Source: Candidatus Aenigmatarchaeota archaeon (GTDB lineage Archaea; Aenigmatarchaeota; Aenigmatarchaeia; QMZS01). From it: DNA of 26,940 nucleotides. The notes under the pieces were generated by a model. The model made no database searches. It saw nothing but the letters and a program-made list of their open reading frames with translations, and was not told the origin of the DNA. Each line of letters begins with the position of its first letter. The first letter of the stretch is position 1. Positions 6,458 to 13,345 of the stretch are shown here, piece after piece. The stretch is taken from positions 1-26,940 of the forward strand of contig QMZV01000005.1 in assembly GCA_003663355.1 (NCBI GenBank). Direction: 5' to 3'. The translations under genes were made by a program, and so were the position numbers.

Positions 6458-7330
6458 TTAAAATAAATCTTTTAGGTTAACAATCAATTTATCAAAATGA
6501 TTATCCAAAATTCTTGGACAGGCTGTGTTTAGATAGGCATCAAAATCCAAGTCAATTAACTTTTCATTTTTTATTTCATCCATAATTACAATCTCTGCTT
6601 CTTTTCCCTCTTTTTCAAGTTTTTCTTTGATTTTTTCATAATCTTTATAAAACTGCCCTGGTTTTGTTGAAATTAAGATTCCGATTTTCTTTGCTTCTTT
6701 GAATTTTGAAATTCTTGCCTGTTTTTTCATCTCCTCTCTTTCAATTTCTTCTGTCATATCTTCTAATTTATTTTTCTCCAAATTCAAGAAATAGGTTTTT
6801 CCATGCAAGGCAAGAGGATGGAATTTTCCAGAACCAACAAAAACATTCGCTTCTCCTTTTTGCTCAATCTCCGAACAACCCAAAATAATTTTCTTTTCTA
6901 TAACTTCTTTTCCAACTTTCAACAAAAATTTCTCCAAATCATCAAGAACTTTTCTGAAAGGTTCTGAAGAATAAATTGAGAGTTTTTTTTCTTTTATTTT
7001 TGAAATCTCCTTTTTTAGTCTTTCTGGAATTTTTAAATCAAAATAAACAGGAACATAAAAAACAGGGATTTTTGTTTTAACACCAAAATCGGAGTGTCCA
7101 ATATGAACAATTGCATCAACTTTTAAAACACTTGCTTCCTCCAAAGGCAAATCGCAACTTCCATAGCAAGGCTCAGCAGAAATAAAAACCCGGGCTTTGG
7201 TTTCCCTTTCTATTTCTTCAGCAATTTTTACAACTTTTGTTTTTAAACCTTCTGGGACCTGAATAAGAACTTTTTTATAATTTTCTCTTTTTATTTTATT
7301 AATTACTTTATTTAAATCAAGTTCTAACAT
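6458..7330 (-). CDS. dph2: Diphthamide synthesis radical enzyme Dph2
   Basis: This 290-residue protein catalyses the first step of diphthamide synthesis, moving the 3-amino-3-carboxypropyl group of S-adenosylmethionine to a histidine of aEF-2, using a [4Fe-4S] cluster in a non-classical radical reaction. The three cluster cysteines of the archaeal enzyme are present: C59 in EPCYGSCD, C152 in ILGCSEI and C271 in NTACPRI, one per domain of the three-domain fold. The protein is somewhat shorter than the roughly 340 residues of studied archaeal Dph2. Its substrate, aEF-2, is encoded in this window (13346-15499) and keeps the target His. The gene lies 7 bp upstream of the HTH-repeat gene and could be co-transcribed with it. 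Confidence 0.95.
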   Translation of the reverse strand: MLELDLNKVINKIKRENYKKVLIQVPEGLKTKVVKIAEEIERETKARVFISAEPCYGSCDLPLEEASVLKVDAIVHIGHSDFGVKTKIPVFYVPVYFDLKIPERLKKEISKIKEKKLSIYSSEPFRKVLDDLEKFLLKVGKEVIEKKIILGCSEIEQKGEANVFVGSGKFHPLALHGKTYFLNLEKNKLEDMTEEIEREEMKKQARISKFKEAKKIGILISTKPGQFYKDYEKIKEKLEKEGKEAEIVIMDEIKNEKLIDLDFDAYLNTACPRILDNHFDKLIVNLKDLF

Positions 7331-7350
7331 AAACTTGATTATTTTTTAGC

Positions 7351-7656
7351 CTATGCATAAGCAATTCCAACATCTTCGTTAGAATAAGGTTCAAACTTTA
7401 AATCCTTTATTTTTTCCTGAATTTCTTTTAAAGTCTGTTTATCCACTCCTTCTTTTTCTAAATCTTTGATTTCTTTTTGTAATATAAGATACTTTTCATT
7501 ATATATTTTCAATCCTTTAAAAATATCATGCATAAGATTTGTTTTAAGTGTAGTTATGTTTTCATATTGCTTATAAAGACTTTTTAAATACTCTTTAAGG
7601 TCAGATAAAATCTCTACTTTCTCTTCTATATTCCTAATCTTATGTTCAATATCCAT
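7351..7656 (-). CDS. Small coiled-coil protein of unknown function
   Basis: The 101 residues are nearly all predicted helix with heptad character (KIRNIEEKVEILSDLKEYLK; ILQKEIKDLEKEGVDKQTL), with no signal peptide or cysteines. The layout is two long helices joined near residue 45, then a short non-helical tail (EPYSNEDVGIAYA). It lies 20 bp upstream of dph2 and 55 bp downstream of another helical protein on the same strand. It might be a partner of one of them. No family was recognised. Confidence 0.6.
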   Translation of the reverse strand: MDIEHKIRNIEEKVEILSDLKEYLKSLYKQYENITTLKTNLMHDIFKGLKIYNEKYLILQKEIKDLEKEGVDKQTLKEIQEKIKDLKFEPYSNEDVGIAYA

Positions 7657-7711
7657 AATTATTTTGAGTAAAAGAACTTATAGTAAATTTCTCCAAATAT
7701 TTATTTCTTTT

Positions 7712-8359
7712 TTATTTTACCCAAATATCTTGAAGCCCTTCTTCACTTAGCATCTCAGCTTCATTTAATGATTTTTTTAACATTAATGTCGTTAATAGCA
7801 ATTCCTTTAATATACTCCAATACTCATTTAATTCTTTGATTTCTTCTGTGAAAGATCTATTTAAATTGTAAATTTCTCTTTTGATTTTTAAACTATCTTC
7901 ATACATCTTCTCTCCTCCACTAAAAAATAAATTTGTGTTGTTTAAAAAGCTTTCATAATCCTTACTTAATTTTTCATATCTTTTTTCAACATCAGTCAAA
8001 GAAATATCTTCAATCCCTTTCCCTTTTAACTTTTCTTTTAAGTTTTCTAAGTATTCTGCAGCAAATTTCACCTCTTCTTCAACATCGTTCAAACTATATT
8101 CAATCCCTTTCCCTTTTAACTTTTCTTTTAAGTTTTCTAAGTATTCTGCAGCAAATTTCACCTCTTCTTCAACATATCCCAAAGAAATATCTTTAATCCC
8201 CATCTTTTCAAGCATCCCCTGTTTATATATTGAGATATCCTTATGTATACCATCTAAAGGTACTTCGTATACTCCACAATATATATCATGTATTTTCAAT
8301 AACTCTATAGGATCTACCATTTCACTGCCAGGATTCCCATTAATATCTCCCTCAAACAT
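7712..8359 (-). CDS. Helical protein with a recent internal duplication
   Basis: The protein has 215 residues. An N-terminal segment (1-48) precedes a repeat block: two copies of a 30-residue unit containing EEEVKFAAEYLENLKEKLKG, identical in protein over the unit core, then a decayed third start (VEKRYEKL). The C-terminal half (about 120-215) is helical (SLKIKREIYNLNRSFTEEIK). It is acidic, soluble and has no known motif. The DNA copies are identical over 77 bp, so the duplication is young or maintained. The gene sits 21 bp after the AMMECR1 stop on the same strand. Function is unknown. Confidence 0.6.
   Translation of the reverse strand: MFEGDINGNPGSEMVDPIELLKIHDIYCGVYEVPLDGIHKDISIYKQGMLEKMGIKDISLGYVEEEVKFAAEYLENLKEKLKGKGIEYSLNDVEEEVKFAAEYLENLKEKLKGKGIEDISLTDVEKRYEKLSKDYESFLNNTNLFFSGGEKMYEDSLKIKREIYNLNRSFTEEIKELNEYWSILKELLLTTLMLKKSLNEAEMLSEEGLQDIWVK
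8009..8175 (-). repeat. 90-bp tandem duplication (77 bp perfectly identical)
   Basis: Bases 8009-8085 and 8099-8175 are identical (77 bp), giving a 90-bp period equal to 30 codons. Bases 7997-8017 and 8180-8200 (CAAAGAAATATCTTYAATCC with one difference) flank the array 183 bp apart, indicating a third, partial unit. It lies wholly inside the coding frame of 7712-8359. Confidence 0.9.
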
Positions 8360-8380
8360 AAAATTAAAACATAGAAAATT

Positions 8381-8989
8381 TTAAATACTTAATTTTCTCT
8401 CAAAAACCTCGCCGTTTGGTTCTGCTTCGGAGAAAATCTGAGCCTGAAATTTATATAATTGAACAGGTTTTGTAATCCAAGAATCTTCTGTTAAACCGGC
8501 TTTTAGGCACAACTCTGAAAGATAGGTTTTTACATCCCATCTCTGTTCTATTGGGACTTGCGGGAGAAAAATTCCTGAGTTATAGTGATATTTTAAATAT
8601 AACCCGTCTTTTCCAATTTTAATTTCTTTTAGATAATCTCTCGGTTCATAAACCAAAATTCTCTGCATCTCGCTTAATATTGTAAGTTCAATAATAATTT
8701 TATTTAATTCGCTTTCCTCTAAAGGAAAAAATCTTGGGTCCTGGGTTGCGGAACAACTTGCTTCTATTGTTGCATTAATTAAACTTTTTTCAGGTGCAAT
8801 TAATCCAATACAACCCCTTAATTTGTTTTCAGGGTAAGTTAGCAAAGTGCAGAAAACTCCTCTTTTTTCAAGCAAATTTGGAAATTTTGTTTTTGGTGCT
8901 GGTGGAGGAACAAGATTTTTCAAATAATAAGAGATTGAATCTCTTGCAAGTTTAACCAAGTATCTTCCCTCTGCTAGATTAAGATTCAT
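8381..8989 (-). CDS. AMMECR1-family protein
   Basis: The protein has 202 residues from ATG 8989 (MNLNLAEGRYLVKLARDSI). The family signature LRGCIG is present (KLRGCIGLIAP), as are DPRFFPL, ELTILSEMQ, the KIGKDGLYLKYHYNSGIFLP segment and the closing RWDVKTYLSELCLKAGL with the following W. The function of this widely conserved archaeal and eukaryotic family is not established. The frame stays open further upstream to 9163, but that extension overlaps the divergent gene at 9012 and does not resemble the family, so it is rejected. ATG 9004 (MKNYI...) is an alternative five codons upstream; 8989 gives the usual distance to LVKLAR. Only about 22 bp separate it from the divergent start. Confidence 0.93.
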   Translation of the reverse strand: MNLNLAEGRYLVKLARDSISYYLKNLVPPPAPKTKFPNLLEKRGVFCTLLTYPENKLRGCIGLIAPEKSLINATIEASCSATQDPRFFPLEESELNKIIIELTILSEMQRILVYEPRDYLKEIKIGKDGLYLKYHYNSGIFLPQVPIEQRWDVKTYLSELCLKAGLTEDSWITKPVQLYKFQAQIFSEAEPNGEVFERKLSI

Positions 8990-9011
8990 AATATAATTTT
9001 TCATATTAATT

Positions 9012-10556
9012 ATGCCATTTAGAAAAGAAGAACTTATTGTTCCTGATACATCTGTTTTAATTTCAAAAAAACTTACAGAATTAGTTGATAAAGGAAAAAT
9101 AAAAAAACCAAAAATTATAATTCCTGAATTTGTAATTGATGAATTGCAAGCCCAAGCAAACAAAGGAAAAGAAATCGGTTTTATTGGTTTAGAAGAAATT
9201 AAAGAGTTAAGAAAAAGGAATTTAAAATTAGAATTTGTTGGTAGAAAAGCGACAGCAGAGGAAATAAAATTGGCAAAGAAAGGGAGAATAGATTCTCTAA
9301 TTAGAGATGTGGCAAAGGAAAATAATGCAACTCTATATACAAGAGATCTTGTTCAGGCTCTTGTTGCGGAAGTTTTTGGAATAAATGTGGTCTATTTGCC
9401 ATTAGAGCAGGAAGAGAGAGAACTGAAATTCATTCCTTTTTTAACAAAGAATACAATGTCCTTGCATTTTAAAATTAATTGCATTCCTTTTGCGAAAAGA
9501 GGAAAGCCTGGGTCTTTCAAAATTGAAAAACTTGGAAAAAATAAGTTATCAAAAAAAGAATTTGAAAGCTTGGCAAAATCAATTTTGACAGAAGCGAGAA
9601 GAGATAATTATGCTTTTGTTGAATTTGAAGAATATGGAGCAATGGTTTTGCAGATAAAAGATTTAAGAATTGCAATTACAAGACCTCCTTTTTCAAATAT
9701 AGAAGAAATTACCATTGTAAGACCTATTGTAAAACTAACTTTGGATGATTACAAATTATCAAATAAATTAAAAGAGAGAATAAAAGAAAAAGCAGAGGGA
9801 ATTTTGATTTCTGGGCCTCCTGGATCTGGTAAATCAACTTTGGCAAGCAGTTTGGCAGAATTTTATCAAAAACAGGATAAAATTGTAAAAACAATGGAAT
9901 CTCCAAGAGACTTGCAAGTTTCACCTGAAATAACGCAATATGGACCTTTAGCAAAAGATTTTTCAAAAACAGCAGAAATTTTGCTACTTGTTAGACCAGA
10001 TTATACAATCTTTGATGAGATGAGAACTTCTTCGGATTTTAAGATTTTTGCTGATATGAGGCTTGCCGGAGTTGGAATGGTTGGAGTTGTTCATGCTTCA
10101 AGCCCAATTGATTCAATACAAAGATTTATAAGAAAAGTTGATTTAGGAATGCTCCCAAACATCATAGATACAATTATTTTTGTAAAGGATGGAGAGATAA
10201 AAGAAGTTTTCTCATTGAATTTAAAAGTAAGAGTTCCAACAGGAATGGTAGAAAATGACTTGGCAAGACCTTTAATAGAAGTACGAAATTTTGAAACAGG
10301 AGAGTTGAAATACGAGATTTATTCTTATGGCGAAGAAACGGTTGTTGTTTCTATAGATGAAAAAATAAACGAAAAAATTAAAAAAATATTGAAAGAGATA
10401 AAAAAATATGATAAAAAAGCAAAAGTTGAGGCGGTCTCAGAAAAAAATTTCAAAATTTATGTAAACAAAAAAGCAATTCCGAAAATGATTTTGAAAAAAG
10501 GAATTAATAAATTAGAAAAAAAATTGGGGGTTTACTTAGATGTTTTAGAGAAGTAA
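9012..10556 (+). CDS. PIN-ATPase-KH protein (archaeal PilT-like family)
   Basis: The protein has 514 residues. N-terminal PIN domain (about 1-130): VPDTSVLI with D12, IPEFVIDELQAQA, RIDSLIRDVAKEN and YTRDLVQA supply the acidic residues of a PIN nuclease site. A secretion-type ATPase core follows, with Walker A GPPGSGKST at 268-276, a Walker B-like TIFDEMR near 333-339 and GVVHASSPIDSIQRF. The C-terminus (about 440-514) is lysine-rich and KH-like (KKYDKKAKVEAVSEKNFKIY). The combination is a conserved archaeal family of predicted RNA-processing ATPases, not a pilus motor in spite of its PilT-like core. The role in RNA turnover or rRNA processing is inferred. It starts 22 bp from the divergent AMMECR1 gene. 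Confidence 0.92.
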   Translation: MPFRKEELIVPDTSVLISKKLTELVDKGKIKKPKIIIPEFVIDELQAQANKGKEIGFIGLEEIKELRKRNLKLEFVGRKATAEEIKLAKKGRIDSLIRDVAKENNATLYTRDLVQALVAEVFGINVVYLPLEQEERELKFIPFLTKNTMSLHFKINCIPFAKRGKPGSFKIEKLGKNKLSKKEFESLAKSILTEARRDNYAFVEFEEYGAMVLQIKDLRIAITRPPFSNIEEITIVRPIVKLTLDDYKLSNKLKERIKEKAEGILISGPPGSGKSTLASSLAEFYQKQDKIVKTMESPRDLQVSPEITQYGPLAKDFSKTAEILLLVRPDYTIFDEMRTSSDFKIFADMRLAGVGMVGVVHASSPIDSIQRFIRKVDLGMLPNIIDTIIFVKDGEIKEVFSLNLKVRVPTGMVENDLARPLIEVRNFETGELKYEIYSYGEETVVVSIDEKINEKIKKILKEIKKYDKKAKVEAVSEKNFKIYVNKKAIPKMILKKGINKLEKKLGVYLDVLEK

Positions 10557-10598
10557 TAGTGAAGGTTATTATTTAAAGAGAACATAAAACTAAATAAC

Positions 10599-10627
10599 AA
10601 TTTTTTAGGTGCAAAATTTATGTCCTT
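10599..10627 (+). repeat. Copy 1 of a short motif flanking the dCTP deaminase gene
   Basis: AATTTTTTAGGT followed by GCAAAATTTATGTCC resembles 11811-11840 (AATTTTTTTGGAG then GCAAAATTTATGTACC), with one indel and a few changes. GCAAAA-TTTATGT reads as a BRE plus TATA box, so the similarity may be promoter convergence. The T-run may terminate the upstream gene. Confidence 0.45.
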
Positions 10628-10708
10628 ACAATTTAAAGATAGATATTTAAAGGGTTTGAGAAAATGTTAATGTTGAATTAAAATTAATTTAAATAACAAT
10701 TATTAACT

Positions 10709-11734
10709 ATGTACGAAAGATGCTTATTATCTGACAAGGGCATAAAAAAAGCTGTTGAAGAAGGCAAAATAGAAATATCCCCTCCAGTTAAAGATGAACA
10801 GATACAACCAGGAACTCTGGATATATTTTTCAAAAAGTTTGATGATTGGGAAAGTATCATCTCCGACATACCTGTTGGTGATACAAACGAGTATCTACTC
10901 GGTTCTCAAGTATCGGGGTGCGCCATGGCAACGCAGTCGGTCATATTAGATGAGCATATTGGCGCGAATATAGAACTCAGAAGTACATTAAGAAGAATTG
11001 GATTGGAGTATGATTCTGAATTATTTATATGGGGCAAAAATTATGAAGCATGCGTAGATGTGAGAAATCCTACAAGATACGGAATAAGAATTCCAAAAGG
11101 TTTTAAGTTTGCTCAAATATTTTTTTATCCAGAACTTAAATATCACCCCGAACTTGATTGCGGTTTCGAAGTGAATAAAGAAGAAGTAATAGAAGAACTT
11201 CAAAGAAAAGGTCTATTTAAAATAGAACCAAAACTTGATATTAAAGATGGTTATATTGTTGTACATGCTTCTGAAAAAGCGAGAAAATTCAATCCTCCGG
11301 ACATTATTGATGTTGGTGATAAAAATTTGAAGAGATATTTTGAAGAAATTAATATAACAAAGGGTGCAGAATTAAATCCAGGAGATCACATTGATTTTGA
11401 AACCGTTGAAAAAATAGATTTGTCTAAACATATTGGAATCAGATTTTATAGAAATCTTCCAATTCCAACAGTAATGGAAAATTTACATAAAAAAGAAGAA
11501 CATGACACCCATCATTTTATTGATTTCTTTAAAAGTTTAGGTGCTGATGCTGGTTGGGTTGATCCCGGTTATTGCGGATATTTCTCTGTACAACCAAAAA
11601 AATATTTAACACGAGAAATTATAAAACCTGGGGATATTTTGGCTTTTGGTCAATTAGTATATTTTCCCGATGGGGTGGAAAGACCTTACGGCTCAAAAGG
11701 ATTGAATTCGCATTTTCAAAATCGCATGCCTTAA
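10709..11734 (+). CDS. dcd: Long-type dCTP deaminase (two dUTPase-fold halves)
   Basis: The 341-residue protein belongs to the long dCTP deaminase family (fused tandem halves), which makes dUTP for thymidylate synthesis. The first half has QIQPGTLDIFF (31-41), RSTLRRIGL (91-99) and ACVDVRNPTRYGIRIPKGFK. The second has LNPGDHIDF, DAGWVDPGYCGYFSVQPKKY (280-299) and the closing RPYGSKGLNSHFQ. By my recall alignment the catalytic Glu position is D117 in the first half and Q295 in the second, so catalysis may be altered. Third-position G/C (codons such as TGC, GCC, GCG, CCC) is more frequent than in neighbours, suggesting transfer. A relative with both dCTP deaminase and dUTPase activity cannot be excluded. 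Confidence 0.82.
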   Translation: MYERCLLSDKGIKKAVEEGKIEISPPVKDEQIQPGTLDIFFKKFDDWESIISDIPVGDTNEYLLGSQVSGCAMATQSVILDEHIGANIELRSTLRRIGLEYDSELFIWGKNYEACVDVRNPTRYGIRIPKGFKFAQIFFYPELKYHPELDCGFEVNKEEVIEELQRKGLFKIEPKLDIKDGYIVVHASEKARKFNPPDIIDVGDKNLKRYFEEINITKGAELNPGDHIDFETVEKIDLSKHIGIRFYRNLPIPTVMENLHKKEEHDTHHFIDFFKSLGADAGWVDPGYCGYFSVQPKKYLTREIIKPGDILAFGQLVYFPDGVERPYGSKGLNSHFQNRMP

Positions 11735-11810
11735 TTTTTTACTAAAGTTTGACTCTTTTAGATCTCTCTTTCTAAACCTTAATAAAACTCAATAAAAATC
11801 CTTTAAACCA

Positions 11811-11840
11811 AATTTTTTTGGAGGCAAAATTTATGTACCT
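11811..11840 (+). repeat. Copy 2 of the motif flanking the dCTP deaminase gene
   Basis: This is the partner of 10599-10627, about 1.2 kb away and 104 bp before the start of the disulfide reductase. It contains a strong GGAGG, then GCAAAATTTATGTACC. The ATG inside opens only a 9-codon frame, so a promoter (TTTATGTA as the TATA box) is the more likely reading. Confidence 0.45.
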
Positions 11841-11943
11841 AAAGAGAATGTATCAAAGTTGAGTCCTAAAACATTATCTTCTTATCTTAACAATACTTAC
11901 CTCTTATTAAAATTAATATTAATAAATTCTGCAATATTAATTA

Positions 11944-13323
11944 ATGGAAAAAATAAAAACAGATATTTTGATTGTTGGTGGTGGACCAGCAGGAACTGTT
12001 GCTGCTATCACTGCCAGAAAAAACAACAAAAACAAGAAGATTGTGTTGATTAGAGAAAAAGAAAAGGGAATAATACCTTGCGCTATCCCATATATATTCA
12101 ATCGCTTAGACTCTGTTGAAAAAATTTTAATGCCAGATAAATTATTTAAAACAAATAAAATTGATTTATTAATTGATAAAGCGATTAATCTTAAACCTGC
12201 TGAAAAAAAACTTTTTCTTGAAAGTGGAAAGGAATTAAGTTATGAAAAATTAATTTTGGCTACAGGTTCTAAACCAACTTTAATCAAAATTAAGGGTATA
12301 GATAAAAAAGGAGTTTGGACGATAAAAAAAGATTTTGAATATTTGAAAAAATTTAGAAAAGAAGTGTTAAAATCAAAAAATATTGTTATTATTGGCGGAG
12401 GATTTATTGGTGTTGAGTTAGCAGAAGAATTGAGTAGAATTAAAAAATTAAATATTAACATTGTTGAGAAACTTAATCATTGCCTTATTACAACCTTTGA
12501 TGAAGAATTTGTTATTCCTATTGAGAAAAAATTAAAAGAGAAGGGTATAAAAATTTATACTAATACAACAGTAGAAGAGATTATAGGAAAAGATAAAGTA
12601 GAAGGAGTAAAATTAAAAACAAAAAAAAGTTTTGAAATTCCTGCTGATATAGTTATTTTATCTATTGGTGCAAAACCAAATGTTGATTTGGCAAAAAAAG
12701 CCGGAATTAAGCTTGGGAAATACGGAGGAATTAAAGTTGATAAATATATGGAAACAAATGTTAAAGATATTTTTGCAGTTGGAGATTGCGCTGAAACAAG
12801 AGATTTAATAACAAAGGAATTTATTCCAGTAATGTTAGCATCAACAGCTTGCCATGAAGCAAGAATAGCCGCAGCAAATTTGTATAAAAAAGAAAATTTA
12901 TTAAAGAATGATGGAACATTGTCTATTTTTTCAACATTTGTTAATGGTTTAGCAATAGGTATAGCTGGTTTAAATGAAAGAAGATGTAAAGAAAAAGGAT
13001 ATAATATTGTAGTTGGCATAAGCGAATCTCCAAATCATCATCCAAGAGCCTTAAAAAATACTCAAGATATAAAGGTAAAGCTTATTTTTTCTAAAAACTC
13101 AGGCAAATTGCTTGGGGGTCAAATTATTGGACCAGAAGATGTTGGAGAAATGATAAATATACTTGGGTTGTCTATTCAGAAAAAAGCGAATATTTACAAT
13201 CTTGATACTCTGCAAATTTCTACACATCCTCTTTTAACTCCAGCTCCTACAGTCTATCCAATTATTGTAGCAGCTCAGAATGCTTTAATCGGATTTGAAA
13301 ATAATAAAAAAAGTAAGAAGTAA
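11944..13323 (+). CDS. FAD-dependent pyridine nucleotide-disulfide oxidoreductase (CoA-disulfide reductase / NADH oxidase type)
   Basis: The protein has 459 residues. An FAD-binding Rossmann motif VGGGPAG (11-17) opens the protein. C46 in IIPCAIPY is the single redox cysteine of the CoA-disulfide reductase/NADH oxidase group. The NAD(P)H motif IIGGGFIGVELAEEL lies near 145-160, FAVGDCAETRD binds the FAD ribityl side, and the C-terminus (about 335-459) is the dimerisation domain. Such enzymes reduce CoA disulfide or persulfide, or reduce O2 with NADH, to guard redox balance; which one applies cannot be told. An overlapping upstream frame starting at 11859 is not credible. The start ATG at 11944 puts the GxGxxG motif at the usual distance. 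It converges with the EF-2 gene 22 bp away. Confidence 0.9.
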   Translation: MEKIKTDILIVGGGPAGTVAAITARKNNKNKKIVLIREKEKGIIPCAIPYIFNRLDSVEKILMPDKLFKTNKIDLLIDKAINLKPAEKKLFLESGKELSYEKLILATGSKPTLIKIKGIDKKGVWTIKKDFEYLKKFRKEVLKSKNIVIIGGGFIGVELAEELSRIKKLNINIVEKLNHCLITTFDEEFVIPIEKKLKEKGIKIYTNTTVEEIIGKDKVEGVKLKTKKSFEIPADIVILSIGAKPNVDLAKKAGIKLGKYGGIKVDKYMETNVKDIFAVGDCAETRDLITKEFIPVMLASTACHEARIAAANLYKKENLLKNDGTLSIFSTFVNGLAIGIAGLNERRCKEKGYNIVVGISESPNHHPRALKNTQDIKVKLIFSKNSGKLLGGQIIGPEDVGEMINILGLSIQKKANIYNLDTLQISTHPLLTPAPTVYPIIVAAQNALIGFENNKKSKK

Positions 13324-13345
13324 TTATTTTTCAGAAACTGATAAA

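Noticed and set aside
6163..8175. CRISPR-like arrays in the 48-bp and 90-bp repeats
   Set aside because: Both repeat sets are in frame within proteins, the spacing is an exact codon multiple, and there are no unique spacers.
8990..9163. N-terminal extension of the AMMECR1 frame to 9163
   Set aside because: It overlaps the PIN-ATPase coding start on the other strand and does not resemble AMMECR1 N-termini; ATG 8989 (or 9004) fits.
10620..10670. 16-codon and 9-codon frames after the GCAAAATTTATG motifs (10620 and 11833)
   Set aside because: The AGGTG and GGAGG look like ribosome-binding sites, but the peptides are not alike and the motif reads better as BRE plus TATA.
11859..12053. Small plus-strand frame overlapping the start of the disulfide reductase
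   Set aside because: It runs out of frame into the real gene and the peptide is not like any family.
12555..13019. Antisense frame opposite the disulfide reductase
   Set aside because: Shadow frame; the plus strand has a complete FAD/NAD enzyme with all motifs.
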